DNA from: CAYHVK01 sp964360255
GTDB lineage: Bacteria > Bdellovibrionota > Bdellovibrionia > Bdellovibrionales > UBA1609
Assembly (NCBI GenBank): GCA_964360255.1
Contig: CAYHVK010000004.1
Location: 163,891 to 227,890, forward strand
Direction: 5' to 3'
DNA length: 64,000 nucleotides
Shown here in pieces: positions 25,540-32,761 of the stretch. Each line of letters opens with the position of its first letter. Position 1 is the stretch's first letter. The position numbers and the translations under genes were made by a program. The notes under the pieces were generated by a model. That model was given only the letters and a program-made list of their open reading frames with translations. It searched no databases and was not told where the DNA came from.

Positions 25540-28413
25540 ATGAGTTTCTTTATAGAAAACAGTAAAAATATCGCCTACACAGAAGAGACTGAAAATTCCA
25601 GCGGAATGAGAAAGTCTCAGGTAGGCGCCGCACATGCTATAGCAAGTCATTTTACTGTTAATGAAGAAGTTCCAGCATTAATTGTTATGCCGACAGGAAC
25701 TGGGAAAACAGCTGTTCTGACTATGTGTCCATTTCTTACGAAATCAGAAAAGACTCTTGTTCTTAGCTCTAGCCGACTTGTGCGAGGACAGATTGTCGAG
25801 GATTTTAAAAAACTTAAATCTTTAATAAAGCTTAATGTGATAACAGCAGACACGAGACCGCTCGTGTTTGAATACAAAGAAGCTTTAACGGATGAAGACA
25901 TTGAGGCGATCAATGAAGCTGATGTTGTAGTCGGCATTCCTTCTTCCCTAAAAAAAATGTTCGACGAGGAGATGGAGTTTGAAGGAGATTATTTCGATTT
26001 AATATTGGTCGACGAAGCTCATCATCTACCTGCGGCCACTTGGGAAAACGTTATCTCATTATTCCCTAAAGCGAAAAAAATTTACTTCACTGCCACGCCC
26101 TTCCGAAGAGATAAAAAAAACTTAAGAGGAAAGCTTATATATAATTATCCACTTTCTAGAGCTAAAGAAGATGGAACATTCGCAAATATTGAATTCCACC
26201 CGGTATTGTGTTCCGACGAATCTAAGCGAGATATACTCATCGCCAAGGAAGCAGAAAAGATATTTAAATTAGATAAAAAAATAGGCCTAAGCCATTCCAT
26301 AATGATTCGAACAAACACAAAAAAGCATGCTAAAGAATTAGTTGAACTTTATGAATCAAAAACAGACCTGCGATTAGTTGAGATTAGCAGCTCTAAAACA
26401 TTTGCACATATTAAATCTACGATAAATAAGCTAGATGCTGGCGAAATTGACGGAATTGTTTGTGTTGATATGCTTGGAGAAGGGTTTGATTTTCCTAAAT
26501 TAAAAATTGCGGCCGTTCACCACCCTCACAAGTCAGAAGCAATTACGCTTCAGTTCATAGGGCGATTCACTCGAACAAATTCTGATAAGATTGGCGACGC
26601 AAAATTTATAGCGACCACAAATGATATAAAAATTGGAAAACATAAATTGTATCAGGAAGGTGCGGTTTGGAAAGATTTAATTATTGATTTGAGTGAGACT
26701 TCGATTGAGGCAGAAAAAGTAGAACAAGAGATTGTAGAAGCATTCGAAGATCTTGAAGGTACTTCTCTAGAGTCAACTGGCCTAACTTTGTATAACTTAA
26801 CGCCATATTGCCATGTCAAGATATTCAGTGTTAAAAATGCCAATCTCCAAAACACTTTTAAGCTCGGCAAACAAACAATTGAAAATCGGTTTTACAATGA
26901 AGATAAAAATACTTTAGTCGTTGTTTCGAAAGAAGAAAATCGGCCAAAATGGGTAAATTCAGAAAACATTCTAGACCGACAGTATTTCCTTTATGTCATT
27001 TATTACGATGAAAAAAGAAAATTGTTATTTATTAATTCCACACTAAAGTCTTCTGACGCATATGAAAAAATATTTTCTTCCATAACGGGCGAGGATAAGC
27101 CTTCGTATAAGTTTCAGGTACCCAAAAGCCAAATCCACAAGGTGCTTTTAGACTTGAAAAACACTTCGTTTTTCAGCATTGGCGTTCAAAATAAGTTACC
27201 TAGCTCTGGAGAGTCTTATAAGACAACAACGGGGTCTGATGCACAAAATACGATTAGGAAAGGTGATGGACTCAGATATTCCAATGGCCATATGTTCTGT
27301 AAAGCGGACTCGGGTGATAGTTCTATTACTATTGGATACAGCAGTGCCTCTAAGGTCTGGAGCAATGCCTATCTTCGAATTTCAGAACTGTTAAGTTGGT
27401 GCAATGTGATCGGTGAAAAAATTATTTCAAATAGAACTGTCCAAACCAATTCACCGTTTGACCATATCCCAATACCTCAAAAGGTCGAAAAAATAATTTC
27501 AAATATTATTTCTGGTCACTGGATCAACGAGGCGTATATTGATCTGCCCGAAGCTGTTGTAGGAAGCAACTCACTTTCTCTTGTTGATTTCGAAATCTCC
27601 ATAGTTAATCAAAACGACAAAGGAATAGAATTCAATCTCACCCATGAAGACTCTCCGGAGATTAAAATGCATTTTGATATCGAAAATGGATATTCGATTC
27701 TTGAAAAAAAATTTCAGAGCACTCAACTATCTTCAGGCGTAGCATTGATCAACTATCTAAATGAAAATCCAATCGTTTTTCAAAATACAGATTTCGATTC
27801 AATTATTGGAAACGAACTCCATAAGGGCTACATTGACGAAAATCTAAATATTGACCCAAGTCAGCTAGAAGTCATTGATTGGAAAAGCTCGGGAACAAAT
27901 ATTACTGTGGAATTCGGTTCTCCTGACAGCATCCACAGCTCACTAGAAAAGATTCTGATAGCCCAAAAGTTTGATGTTTTAATTTACGACCATGGTAAAG
28001 GCGAAATCGCAGATTTCATCTCCGTGAAAAATATCGACAAACAAATATTTATGGAATTTTATCACGTCAAAGGAAGCTCTGACAAAACTCCGAGTGATAG
28101 ACTTGGTGATTTATATGAAGTGTGTGGGCAGGCAAATAAAACTGTTCAATTTTCTACTGATGCTGCCACTTTGAAAAAAAAGTTTCGCTCTAGACTAATC
28201 GATAACCCATCTAAGTTTAAAATGGGGTCTGCGAAAAAACTTTTCGATATTTTAGATATTGCTCAGCCCATTAGAATTACGATGGTGATTGTCCAGCCTG
28301 GAACTTCAAAGAAAAAAACAAAATCCAAAGTAGGAAGTTTACTGGCCTCCACCGATATGTTTTTACGAAGCGTTGGATCTTATAGCCCTTTGAAGGTTTG
28401 GTGTTCAGATTAA
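25540..28413 (+). CDS. DEAH-box helicase with C-terminal nuclease-like domain (putative defence gene)
   Basis: 957 residues. SF2 helicase core: Walker A PTGTGKT (51-57), DEAH (158-161, LVDEAHH), TAT (184-186), and motif VI QFIGRFTR near 345. A long middle region is unassigned. Near 810-870 is a segment FDVLIYDHGKGEIADFI...FMEFYHVKGSS...DRLGDLYEVCGQANK, which has the Asp...E-F-Y-H-V-K arrangement of PD-(D/E)xK-like nucleases and occurs at the end of helicases in anti-phage islands. The region is visibly more A+T-rich than flanking genes, consistent with transfer. It is the only cargo of unit A. Defence is inferred from architecture and context. Confidence 0.75.
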   Translation: MSFFIENSKNIAYTEETENSSGMRKSQVGAAHAIASHFTVNEEVPALIVMPTGTGKTAVLTMCPFLTKSEKTLVLSSSRLVRGQIVEDFKKLKSLIKLNVITADTRPLVFEYKEALTDEDIEAINEADVVVGIPSSLKKMFDEEMEFEGDYFDLILVDEAHHLPAATWENVISLFPKAKKIYFTATPFRRDKKNLRGKLIYNYPLSRAKEDGTFANIEFHPVLCSDESKRDILIAKEAEKIFKLDKKIGLSHSIMIRTNTKKHAKELVELYESKTDLRLVEISSSKTFAHIKSTINKLDAGEIDGIVCVDMLGEGFDFPKLKIAAVHHPHKSEAITLQFIGRFTRTNSDKIGDAKFIATTNDIKIGKHKLYQEGAVWKDLIIDLSETSIEAEKVEQEIVEAFEDLEGTSLESTGLTLYNLTPYCHVKIFSVKNANLQNTFKLGKQTIENRFYNEDKNTLVVVSKEENRPKWVNSENILDRQYFLYVIYYDEKRKLLFINSTLKSSDAYEKIFSSITGEDKPSYKFQVPKSQIHKVLLDLKNTSFFSIGVQNKLPSSGESYKTTTGSDAQNTIRKGDGLRYSNGHMFCKADSGDSSITIGYSSASKVWSNAYLRISELLSWCNVIGEKIISNRTVQTNSPFDHIPIPQKVEKIISNIISGHWINEAYIDLPEAVVGSNSLSLVDFEISIVNQNDKGIEFNLTHEDSPEIKMHFDIENGYSILEKKFQSTQLSSGVALINYLNENPIVFQNTDFDSIIGNELHKGYIDENLNIDPSQLEVIDWKSSGTNITVEFGSPDSIHSSLEKILIAQKFDVLIYDHGKGEIADFISVKNIDKQIFMEFYHVKGSSDKTPSDRLGDLYEVCGQANKTVQFSTDAATLKKKFRSRLIDNPSKFKMGSAKKLFDILDIAQPIRITMVIVQPGTSKKKTKSKVGSLLASTDMFLRSVGSYSPLKVWCSD

Positions 28414-28431
28414 GAATGGAAACCAATGGCA

Positions 28432-28536
28432 GTTCAAGTCCCTCTCAAAGAGACCACTCTTGCCAATAAGCAAACTATTTTGAACTCAGTCATTTCAAGG
28501 ATTTACGATGCAGTTCGTACAGAAAAAAGTTGGTAG
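28432..28536 (+). repeat. 105-bp direct repeat, copy 1 (promoter/start block of the recombinase-like gene)
   Basis: Matches 30891-30995 with three mismatches in 105 bases. It begins GTTCAAGTCCCTCT, resembling a tRNA T-arm 3' half, and contains AAGGA six bases before the ATG at 28508 and the first codons (MQFVQKK). It ends at the TTGGTAG core. Here it is joined to the gene body of unit B, giving the intact 166-residue gene. Confidence 0.85.
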
Positions 28537-29008
28537 GCTGATTGATCCGTTAAGCGAACTTTTCGAAGTACATGAAATCATTAAGATTGATCCTCCAAAA
28601 GGACTCTTAATTTCCAAAGAATATACAGATCTTTATGAAAAAGGCTGCTCGATACATGAGATATCCCGCGTCACCGGAAAGTCGCGCCACTGGGTCAGAG
28701 AGATTCTTAGACGTCACAAAATCTCTTTGCGTCCAAAGTTAAGCGAATCACAAGTTACTTCTTGGAGAAAGCGGCCTCGTACGCACGCGCATCCTCCATT
28801 CGGATATGCATACCTTCAAGGTCAGCTTGTGATCGAACCACGGGAGCATGAGATTCTTCTTTTGATTGAAAGATTAGCGAGTCAGGATCTAAATCCGAAT
28901 TTGATTGCAGGGCATCTGAATAAAAATAGTTTAAAGCCTCGAAGAGCAGATTTATGGACGCGAAACTCTGTTGTCCTGATTCTTAAGCGGATTGGCAGTA
29001 AAAATTGA
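28508..29008 (+). CDS. Recombinase-like DNA-binding protein without catalytic domain (intact copy)
   Basis: 166 residues, ATG with AAGGA six bases upstream. N-terminal ~35 residues include KVGRLIDPLSELFEV; then a resolvase-like helix-turn-helix (SIHEISRVTGKSRHWVREILRRH, about 45-70) and a PF07508-like Recombinase domain (PPFGYAYLQGQLVIEPREHEILLLIE...LNPNLIAGHLNKNSLKPRR, about 95-165). The serine-recombinase catalytic domain that normally precedes these is missing. The start and promoter block belong to the 105-bp repeat closing unit A, and the body to unit B. Possible roles: recombination directionality factor, accessory DNA-bender, or regulator of the units. Confidence 0.75.
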   Translation: MQFVQKKVGRLIDPLSELFEVHEIIKIDPPKGLLISKEYTDLYEKGCSIHEISRVTGKSRHWVREILRRHKISLRPKLSESQVTSWRKRPRTHAHPPFGYAYLQGQLVIEPREHEILLLIERLASQDLNPNLIAGHLNKNSLKPRRADLWTRNSVVLILKRIGSKN

Positions 29009-29034
29009 ATTATTGTTCCGAAAGTGTTAAAAAT

Positions 29035-29064
29035 AAAAAAAGCGGCCAGTTTTTGGCTGGCCGC
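29035..29064 (-). terminator. Minus-strand terminator in the 28.9-29.3 kb gap
   Basis: Perfect 8-bp stem GCGGCCAG / CTGGCCGC with a seven-base loop, preceded on the plus strand by an A-run, so on the minus strand the stem is followed by a run of T. It implies a short minus-strand transcript coming from about 29.2 kb. Confidence 0.7.
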
Positions 29065-29080
29065 CGCATCTTACTTAGAG

Positions 29081-29118
29081 CCCATCGCGATCCCTTGCCG
29101 TTTCACGATGGGTTTTTT
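29081..29118 (+). terminator. Plus-strand hairpin with T-run
   Basis: Stem CCCATCG (29081-29087) / CGATGGG (29106-29112) followed by TTTTTT. It could terminate plus-strand transcription after the recombinase-like gene; on the minus strand it would be an internal hairpin of the short transcript ending at 29035. Confidence 0.5.
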
Positions 29119-29121
29119 CGT

Positions 29122-29178
29122 TCATCCCACACTTGCCCGTAAGCTTTCAAGTGGGGCGTAGTCTCTTCTAATAAACAT
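29122..29178 (-). CDS. Possible 18-residue peptide with strong ribosome site
   Basis: On the minus strand AAGGGGG lies seven bases before an ATG that opens MFIRRDYAPLESLRASVG followed by TGA. The mRNA would continue through a hairpin into the terminator at 29035-29064. Nothing else on the minus strand explains that terminator. Unrecognised; could be a small peptide, a leader or a chance frame on an RNA gene. Confidence 0.35.
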   Translation of the reverse strand: MFIRRDYAPLESLRASVG

Positions 29179-29298
29179 ATGATTACCCCCTTAAAATAGA
29201 CGTTAACTCAGTAAAAAGAGACAAATCAACGATTATTTCGAGACGTCCGACAAAAATTAAGGATTGACAGTTAGCGGTATCTGGGTAATTGTCTAACC

Positions 29299-30066
29299 AT
29301 GAACAATAAAGCAAACCAAGCCGAAGAACAAAAGATAACGAAGCCTCTTATGCCTCCAAAAGGTCGTAGCCCCAATTACCCCGCGCTCAACCTAAGAGAA
29401 GCAATTGCTCGCGTAAGCAAGCTGTTTGATGAAGCACGACAAACTCCAGTCGACTCTCTTATGGCGGCCAAGTTGATCGGCTTTGCCGGTCTTAGCGGTC
29501 CATCGCGAACGGTATTATCTGGAATTAAGAAATACGGACTCATTGAAGACACAAATTCAGGGCTTCGTGTTAGTGATTTAGCTGTAGGAATCCTTGTTGA
29601 TCCGAAAGGATCTGAAGAGCGCAAGTTAGCACTTCAAAAGGCCGCTTTCTCGCCAGCCCTTTTTGCGGAATTCTGGACTCAGTTTGGGAGCCAAAAAGTT
29701 TCTGATGAAATTTTAAAAGCAACGTTAATTAAACGTGGATTTATGAAGCACGCTGCTGAGACCTCTGTTTCAAATTATCGGGAGACTGTCCAGTTTCTTG
29801 AAGAAGAGGCTGGCTCAGTGCAAACCTCAGAAGAAGTTTCTAACCCAAGTCTTTCAGCGAATGCGAACAAACAACCCACGCATGAACCACAACGTCCGGC
29901 TGATAATAATGTCGAGTTAACCGCAGGGAAAGACGTTCTCGTATATCGAATTTCTGCAGACTGTTCAGTGCGACTGATATTCGATGGACCCGTAACCGTT
30001 AAGCGAATTGAAAAGCTAATCGCGATGCTCGATCTAAATAAAGATGCTTTCCCAGTCGAAGAGTAA
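29299..30066 (+). CDS. Winged-helix-like protein of unit B, function unknown
   Basis: 255 residues, no signal peptide or membrane helix. Residues ~25-125 (YPALNLREAIARVSKLFDEA, MAAKLIGFAGLSGPSRTVLSGIKKYGLIED, LRVSDLAVGIL) look like a winged helix-turn-helix with the ordered pattern of a DNA-binding or adaptor module. A low-complexity polar stretch (~175-205) leads to a small C-terminal beta-alpha domain (VYRISADCSVRLIFDGPVTVKRIEKLIAMLDL). It lies 20 bp upstream of the cyclase-like gene, so the two form an operon. No name can be given. Confidence 0.6.
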   Translation: MNNKANQAEEQKITKPLMPPKGRSPNYPALNLREAIARVSKLFDEARQTPVDSLMAAKLIGFAGLSGPSRTVLSGIKKYGLIEDTNSGLRVSDLAVGILVDPKGSEERKLALQKAAFSPALFAEFWTQFGSQKVSDEILKATLIKRGFMKHAAETSVSNYRETVQFLEEEAGSVQTSEEVSNPSLSANANKQPTHEPQRPADNNVELTAGKDVLVYRISADCSVRLIFDGPVTVKRIEKLIAMLDLNKDAFPVEE

Positions 30067-30086
30067 TTAGGTATTTTTGTAGCGCC

Positions 30087-30890
30087 ATGAGTGAAGCTAA
30101 AAGTAAGAAATTTTATTCATATCCACACGATACTAAGGCAATTGCTTTTATTGATATCGTAGGCTTTGGCGCTTTAACGAAAAAGTTCGCTACTAATCAG
30201 GAACTTGCTCAGCTTGTTTTTGTTTCTCATGAAAACTGCATTCTACACCATCGTGCCTCAATGAAAACGACAGAAGGCTTCAAACGAGAAGTTCCCACAG
30301 ATCTAAATATGGAAGGTCACAAGCAGGGATTTTGGTACAAAGAAGTTCCAGATGGATCAGTAAATTTTATTTATCTAAGCGATAGCGTTTTACTGTACAG
30401 CTCCTCAGTCTCGCATCTTGTTCGCGAATTATCTTCCATAGTTGGAGCTGCTGTAGTTTTTGGCGTTCCGATGAGAGCTGTTATTACAGTCGGAGATCTG
30501 GAGCATTCCGAGTGGATTGAGCGGCCTGGCTCAGCTATTTGTTTATATGGAAGCGCATTAACGAAAGCTGTCGAACTCGAAAAATCAATGTCGGGAAAAT
30601 GCATGAGAGTATGGCTCGATCATGAGGTAGTTGATCTCATGAAAAAAATCGAGCCTCTGAAGCGGCTAATAGAAGAGCCATCCTGCTTTCAAAAACATAG
30701 TGAGTTAAAATGGTGGGAAGGAGCCCTTCAAGGAACTCAAGGTCGAACAGAAAGCCAAGAATTAAAGTATCGCTTCGACCGATGGTTCTCCGAAAAGCAT
30801 CCAAAGGACTGGTTTGCTGGAGAAAATAAAAAAGATGCAGAAAGATCGGTTGCACACGCAGTCGCAGAACTTCAAAAAATTGGCAGATAG
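30087..30890 (+). CDS. Class III nucleotide-cyclase-like protein of unit B
   Basis: 267 residues. FIDIVGFGAL (21-30) matches the first metal-binding motif of class III cyclases (F-x-D-I-x-G-F) with Asp23. IYLSDSVLLYS (about 95-105) supplies a second Asp (99) in the position of the G-D-G hairpin. Downstream GVPMRAVITVGDLEH and GSALTKAVELEKS follow the order seen in proteins of this cyclase-like group. Residues selecting adenine, guanine or pyrimidine cannot be assigned. With its partner gene and mobile context, a Pycsar-like (cyclic-nucleotide) defence pair is conceivable, but no typical Pycsar effector is present. Confidence 0.6.
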   Translation: MSEAKSKKFYSYPHDTKAIAFIDIVGFGALTKKFATNQELAQLVFVSHENCILHHRASMKTTEGFKREVPTDLNMEGHKQGFWYKEVPDGSVNFIYLSDSVLLYSSSVSHLVRELSSIVGAAVVFGVPMRAVITVGDLEHSEWIERPGSAICLYGSALTKAVELEKSMSGKCMRVWLDHEVVDLMKKIEPLKRLIEEPSCFQKHSELKWWEGALQGTQGRTESQELKYRFDRWFSEKHPKDWFAGENKKDAERSVAHAVAELQKIGR

Positions 30891-30995
30891 GTTCAAGTCC
30901 CTCTCAAAGAGACCACTCTTGCCAATAAGCGAACTATTTTGAACCCAGTCATTTCAAGGATTTACGATGCAGTTCGTACAGAAAAAATTTGGTAG
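30891..30995 (+). repeat. 105-bp direct repeat, copy 2, joined to the tRNA 3' end
   Basis: Same block as 28432-28536 (three mismatches). It again starts GTTCAAGTCCCTCT and contains AAGGA and an ATG at 30967. The repeat ends at AATTTGGTAG, where TGGTAG is already the CCA end and last bases of the tRNA gene on the other strand. Confidence 0.85.
30967..30995 (+). pseudogene. Truncated start of a third recombinase-like gene
   Basis: ATG CAG TTC GTA CAG AAA AAA TTT GGT: the first nine codons (MQFVQKKFG) of the recombinase-like gene, then the frame runs antisense into the tRNA and stops at 31045-31047. Its body is missing here but an otherwise start-less body sits at 24955, as expected if a circular unit opened at TTTGGTAG. 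Confidence 0.7.
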
Positions 30996-31066
30996 CGGAA
31001 GAGGGACTCGAACCCCCGACCAACGGATTATGATTCCGCTGCTCTAACCAGCTGAGCTACCCCGCC
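30990..31066 (-). tRNA. tRNA-Met (CAU anticodon)
   Basis: 77 nt including an encoded CCA (complement of TGG 30990-30992). The cloverleaf is readable on the minus strand: acceptor GGCGGGG pairing TTCCGCT, D-arm TAGCTCAGCTGG, anticodon loop ATCATAA giving CAU, T-arm GGTTCGAGTCC. The body resembles elongator methionine tRNA; an isoleucine (k2C) tRNA cannot be fully excluded. Its 3' end is the right junction of the island. Confidence 0.9.
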
Positions 31067-31095
31067 ACACTTGAGATAATCGCCAAGAGGCGTTA

Positions 31096-31124
31096 TTTGT
31101 AGCGGCTCAGGACCAGGCAGTCAA
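31096..31124 (-). promoter_or_regulatory. Promoter of the tRNA-Met gene
   Basis: On the minus strand: TTGACT (complement of 31119-31124), a 17-base spacer, and TACAAA (complement of 31096-31101), about 30 bases upstream of the tRNA 5' end. A small hairpin CGCC-AAGA-GGCG follows the -10 element. A degenerate copy of this region lies at 39095-39130. Confidence 0.7.
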
Positions 31125-31275
31125 CTTCAACTTGGTCGAAATCAGATCAATTCTTCAATAGCGGGAAAGCAGCTCCGGGCCTCTATTCCTGCCTATTGGC
31201 AGGAATATCCTAAATACTGATGCAAACGGCTATATTAATATTGCCGACCGACCGACCGGAATTCATTAAAAAAAA
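31125..31275 (+). pseudogene. Decayed duplicate of the promoter region and 5' part of the gene at 39205
   Basis: The bases from the tRNA leader hairpin through CTTCAATA (31080-31160) resemble 39096-39176, and further on LNTDANGYINI (about 31208-31240) repeats LKTDANGYISI of the protein encoded at 39205, in frame, followed by GACCGACCGACCG and a stop. The start codon and most of the signal peptide are gone. The rest of this 420-bp gap to 31487 holds no convincing gene; a 70-codon frame at 31220-31432 starts inside the remnant in another frame and is not believed. Confidence 0.55.
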
Positions 31276-31487
31276 TTTAGAGCCAGGCTGCTGGACTTCG
31301 GTTGGTAAAAATGTCGAGGCGTGGCTATTAGAAAATATAAGCGCTAACCGCGCGACTTTTAAACTAAGACCAACTGCTAATTCTTCACTTTTATTGAGAT
31401 TTCCGGACCTTAATCCCTATACATCCGTCTAGAAAAATCTGTTTTAGGGTTAACTATCTGAGCTCAGGCCCGATAGAAACTTTAGCT

Positions 31488-32057
31488 ATGAAAAATCTGT
31501 CACAAAAAATTATTTTAATAGTTCTCACAGCGGTCCCTTCAGCGTTCTCATACGCGAAAATCAACCTAACCCTTTCAGAGCCGGGACAAATCAAGAATTT
31601 GAAAACAAATCAAGTCGTGGATGTTGAGAAAGGTCAAGCTTGGCCTCTTGAGAGTCGTGACCCAGTAGCAATTTACAGCGAGCAAGGTATTCCGGTCATC
31701 TTGGTGCCAAATGTAGCAGACGGTAGCAACATCAATGTCGACTTACCAGCTCGAGCCTCCTACCAGAATCTCGCGGTAGACCTCAATGTAGATGCGGCCC
31801 TCAGCGATCTTTTAGAAAAGTATTCGCAACTTCAAACCTTAATTATGCAGAAAAAAATAGCTGAAGCGAGAAACGTACTCGCTGATATGAGATCGAAGTA
31901 CAAGAGAGTCACTTTTTTAAATTTTGTAGAAGCCAGTCTCGATCTTATTGATGGCGAAAAAGCCGCAGCCATTACGAACCTCAAAAAGGGGTTAAAAGTG
32001 CATCCTGAATATAAGAAGGGCGCCGATCTTCTAATTCAACTCGAGGAGAAAAAGTAA
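31488..32057 (+). CDS. Secreted protein with TPR-like C-terminus, first gene of the motor operon
   Basis: 189 residues: signal peptide (1-23, ending SYA-KI), a beta-rich part with PEGA-like features (EPGQIKNLKTNQVVDVEKGQAWPLES), then helical pairs (SDLLEKYSQLQTLIMQKKIAEARNVLADMRSKY, AAITNLKKGLKVHPEY) typical of one or two TPR motifs. Its stop overlaps the start of the motA-like gene (TAATG). Likely a periplasmic partner of the motor. The precise role is unknown. Confidence 0.65.
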   Translation: MKNLSQKIILIVLTAVPSAFSYAKINLTLSEPGQIKNLKTNQVVDVEKGQAWPLESRDPVAIYSEQGIPVILVPNVADGSNINVDLPARASYQNLAVDLNVDAALSDLLEKYSQLQTLIMQKKIAEARNVLADMRSKYKRVTFLNFVEASLDLIDGEKAAAITNLKKGLKVHPEYKKGADLLIQLEEKK

Positions 32058-32761
32058 TGAGTCTCGCTATTGGAATAATTGCAGTCCAAATTGTCATATT
32101 GGCCGCTCTCGGCCTTGATCAACTCAAATTTTATCTTCAATGGCACTCATTCTTGATCGTCGGTGGCGGAACAGCCGCTATTTTCTTTTTGGCCACACCC
32201 ATCTCTATTATTAAACATACTCTCAAGAACTTTCTTGGACTGTTCAAGTCGGAAGAAGCTTTCGGAAAACAAAAAGATGCCCTTGTTGCTTTGGCTAAAA
32301 ATAAAAACGCCGAAGTGAAATCTGAATACCCTCTCATTCAGTACGCCAATGAACTCTGGACACAAGGTGTAGAGAACGATTTATTTATCGTCCTCTTGTC
32401 TCAACGCAAAAACGAGATGCTCTCTGAAAAAATTGATTCTATTCAAGCTCTAAAAAATCTAGCTAAATACCCACCTGCCCTCGGTATGACCGGAACAGTT
32501 ATGGGAATGGTCTCATTGTTTATGAACCTCGATTCACAAAAAGAATCAATCGGAGGATTTCTTGCCCTAGCTATGACCGCGACATTTTTTGGTCTTATTT
32601 TAACTAATGCGGCATTATCGCCTCTGGCCGACCGCATGCAGATTCGGCACGTCACCGAGCAACGTCTTCTTCAATCTATTTATGAAATGTTGCTTTTGAT
32701 TAATCAAGGCGAGGCAGAAACTTTGATTGCCGATGAGGTTAAATACCGTGAAACCGCCTAA
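32057..32761 (+). CDS. MotA-like stator protein
   Basis: 234 residues with four membrane helices (about 2-21, 28-47, 140-160, 167-190) and a cytoplasmic loop between helices 2 and 3, the MotA layout. Conserved pieces include LIVGGGTAAIFFL, PALGMTGTVMGMVSLF (Pro of helix 3) and ALAMTATFFGLILTNAALSPLADRM (Pro of helix 4 and the following MotA motif). MotA pentamers around a MotB dimer form an ion-driven rotary unit. Size fits flagellar MotA and is far shorter than ZorA, which has a long coiled-coil tail. Translationally coupled to motB and a FliG-like gene, so a dedicated motor. Confidence 0.88.
   Translation: MSLAIGIIAVQIVILAALGLDQLKFYLQWHSFLIVGGGTAAIFFLATPISIIKHTLKNFLGLFKSEEAFGKQKDALVALAKNKNAEVKSEYPLIQYANELWTQGVENDLFIVLLSQRKNEMLSEKIDSIQALKNLAKYPPALGMTGTVMGMVSLFMNLDSQKESIGGFLALAMTATFFGLILTNAALSPLADRMQIRHVTEQRLLQSIYEMLLLINQGEAETLIADEVKYRETA

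Noticed and set aside
24955..30995. Ordinary tyrosine-integrase genomic island
   Set aside because: No integrase gene with R-H-R-Y motifs exists between the junctions, and the shared core is only the CCA end and next bases of the tRNA rather than a long 3' tRNA segment.
30990..31066. Second tRNA suggested by the T-arm-like start of the 105-bp block
   Set aside because: Only the T-arm 3' half is present; no D-arm, anticodon arm or matching acceptor lies upstream in either copy.
31220..31432. Plus-strand 70-codon frame as a gene
   Set aside because: It starts inside a decayed copy of the gene at 39205 in another frame, has no ribosome site and resembles nothing; the segment is better read as remnant DNA.
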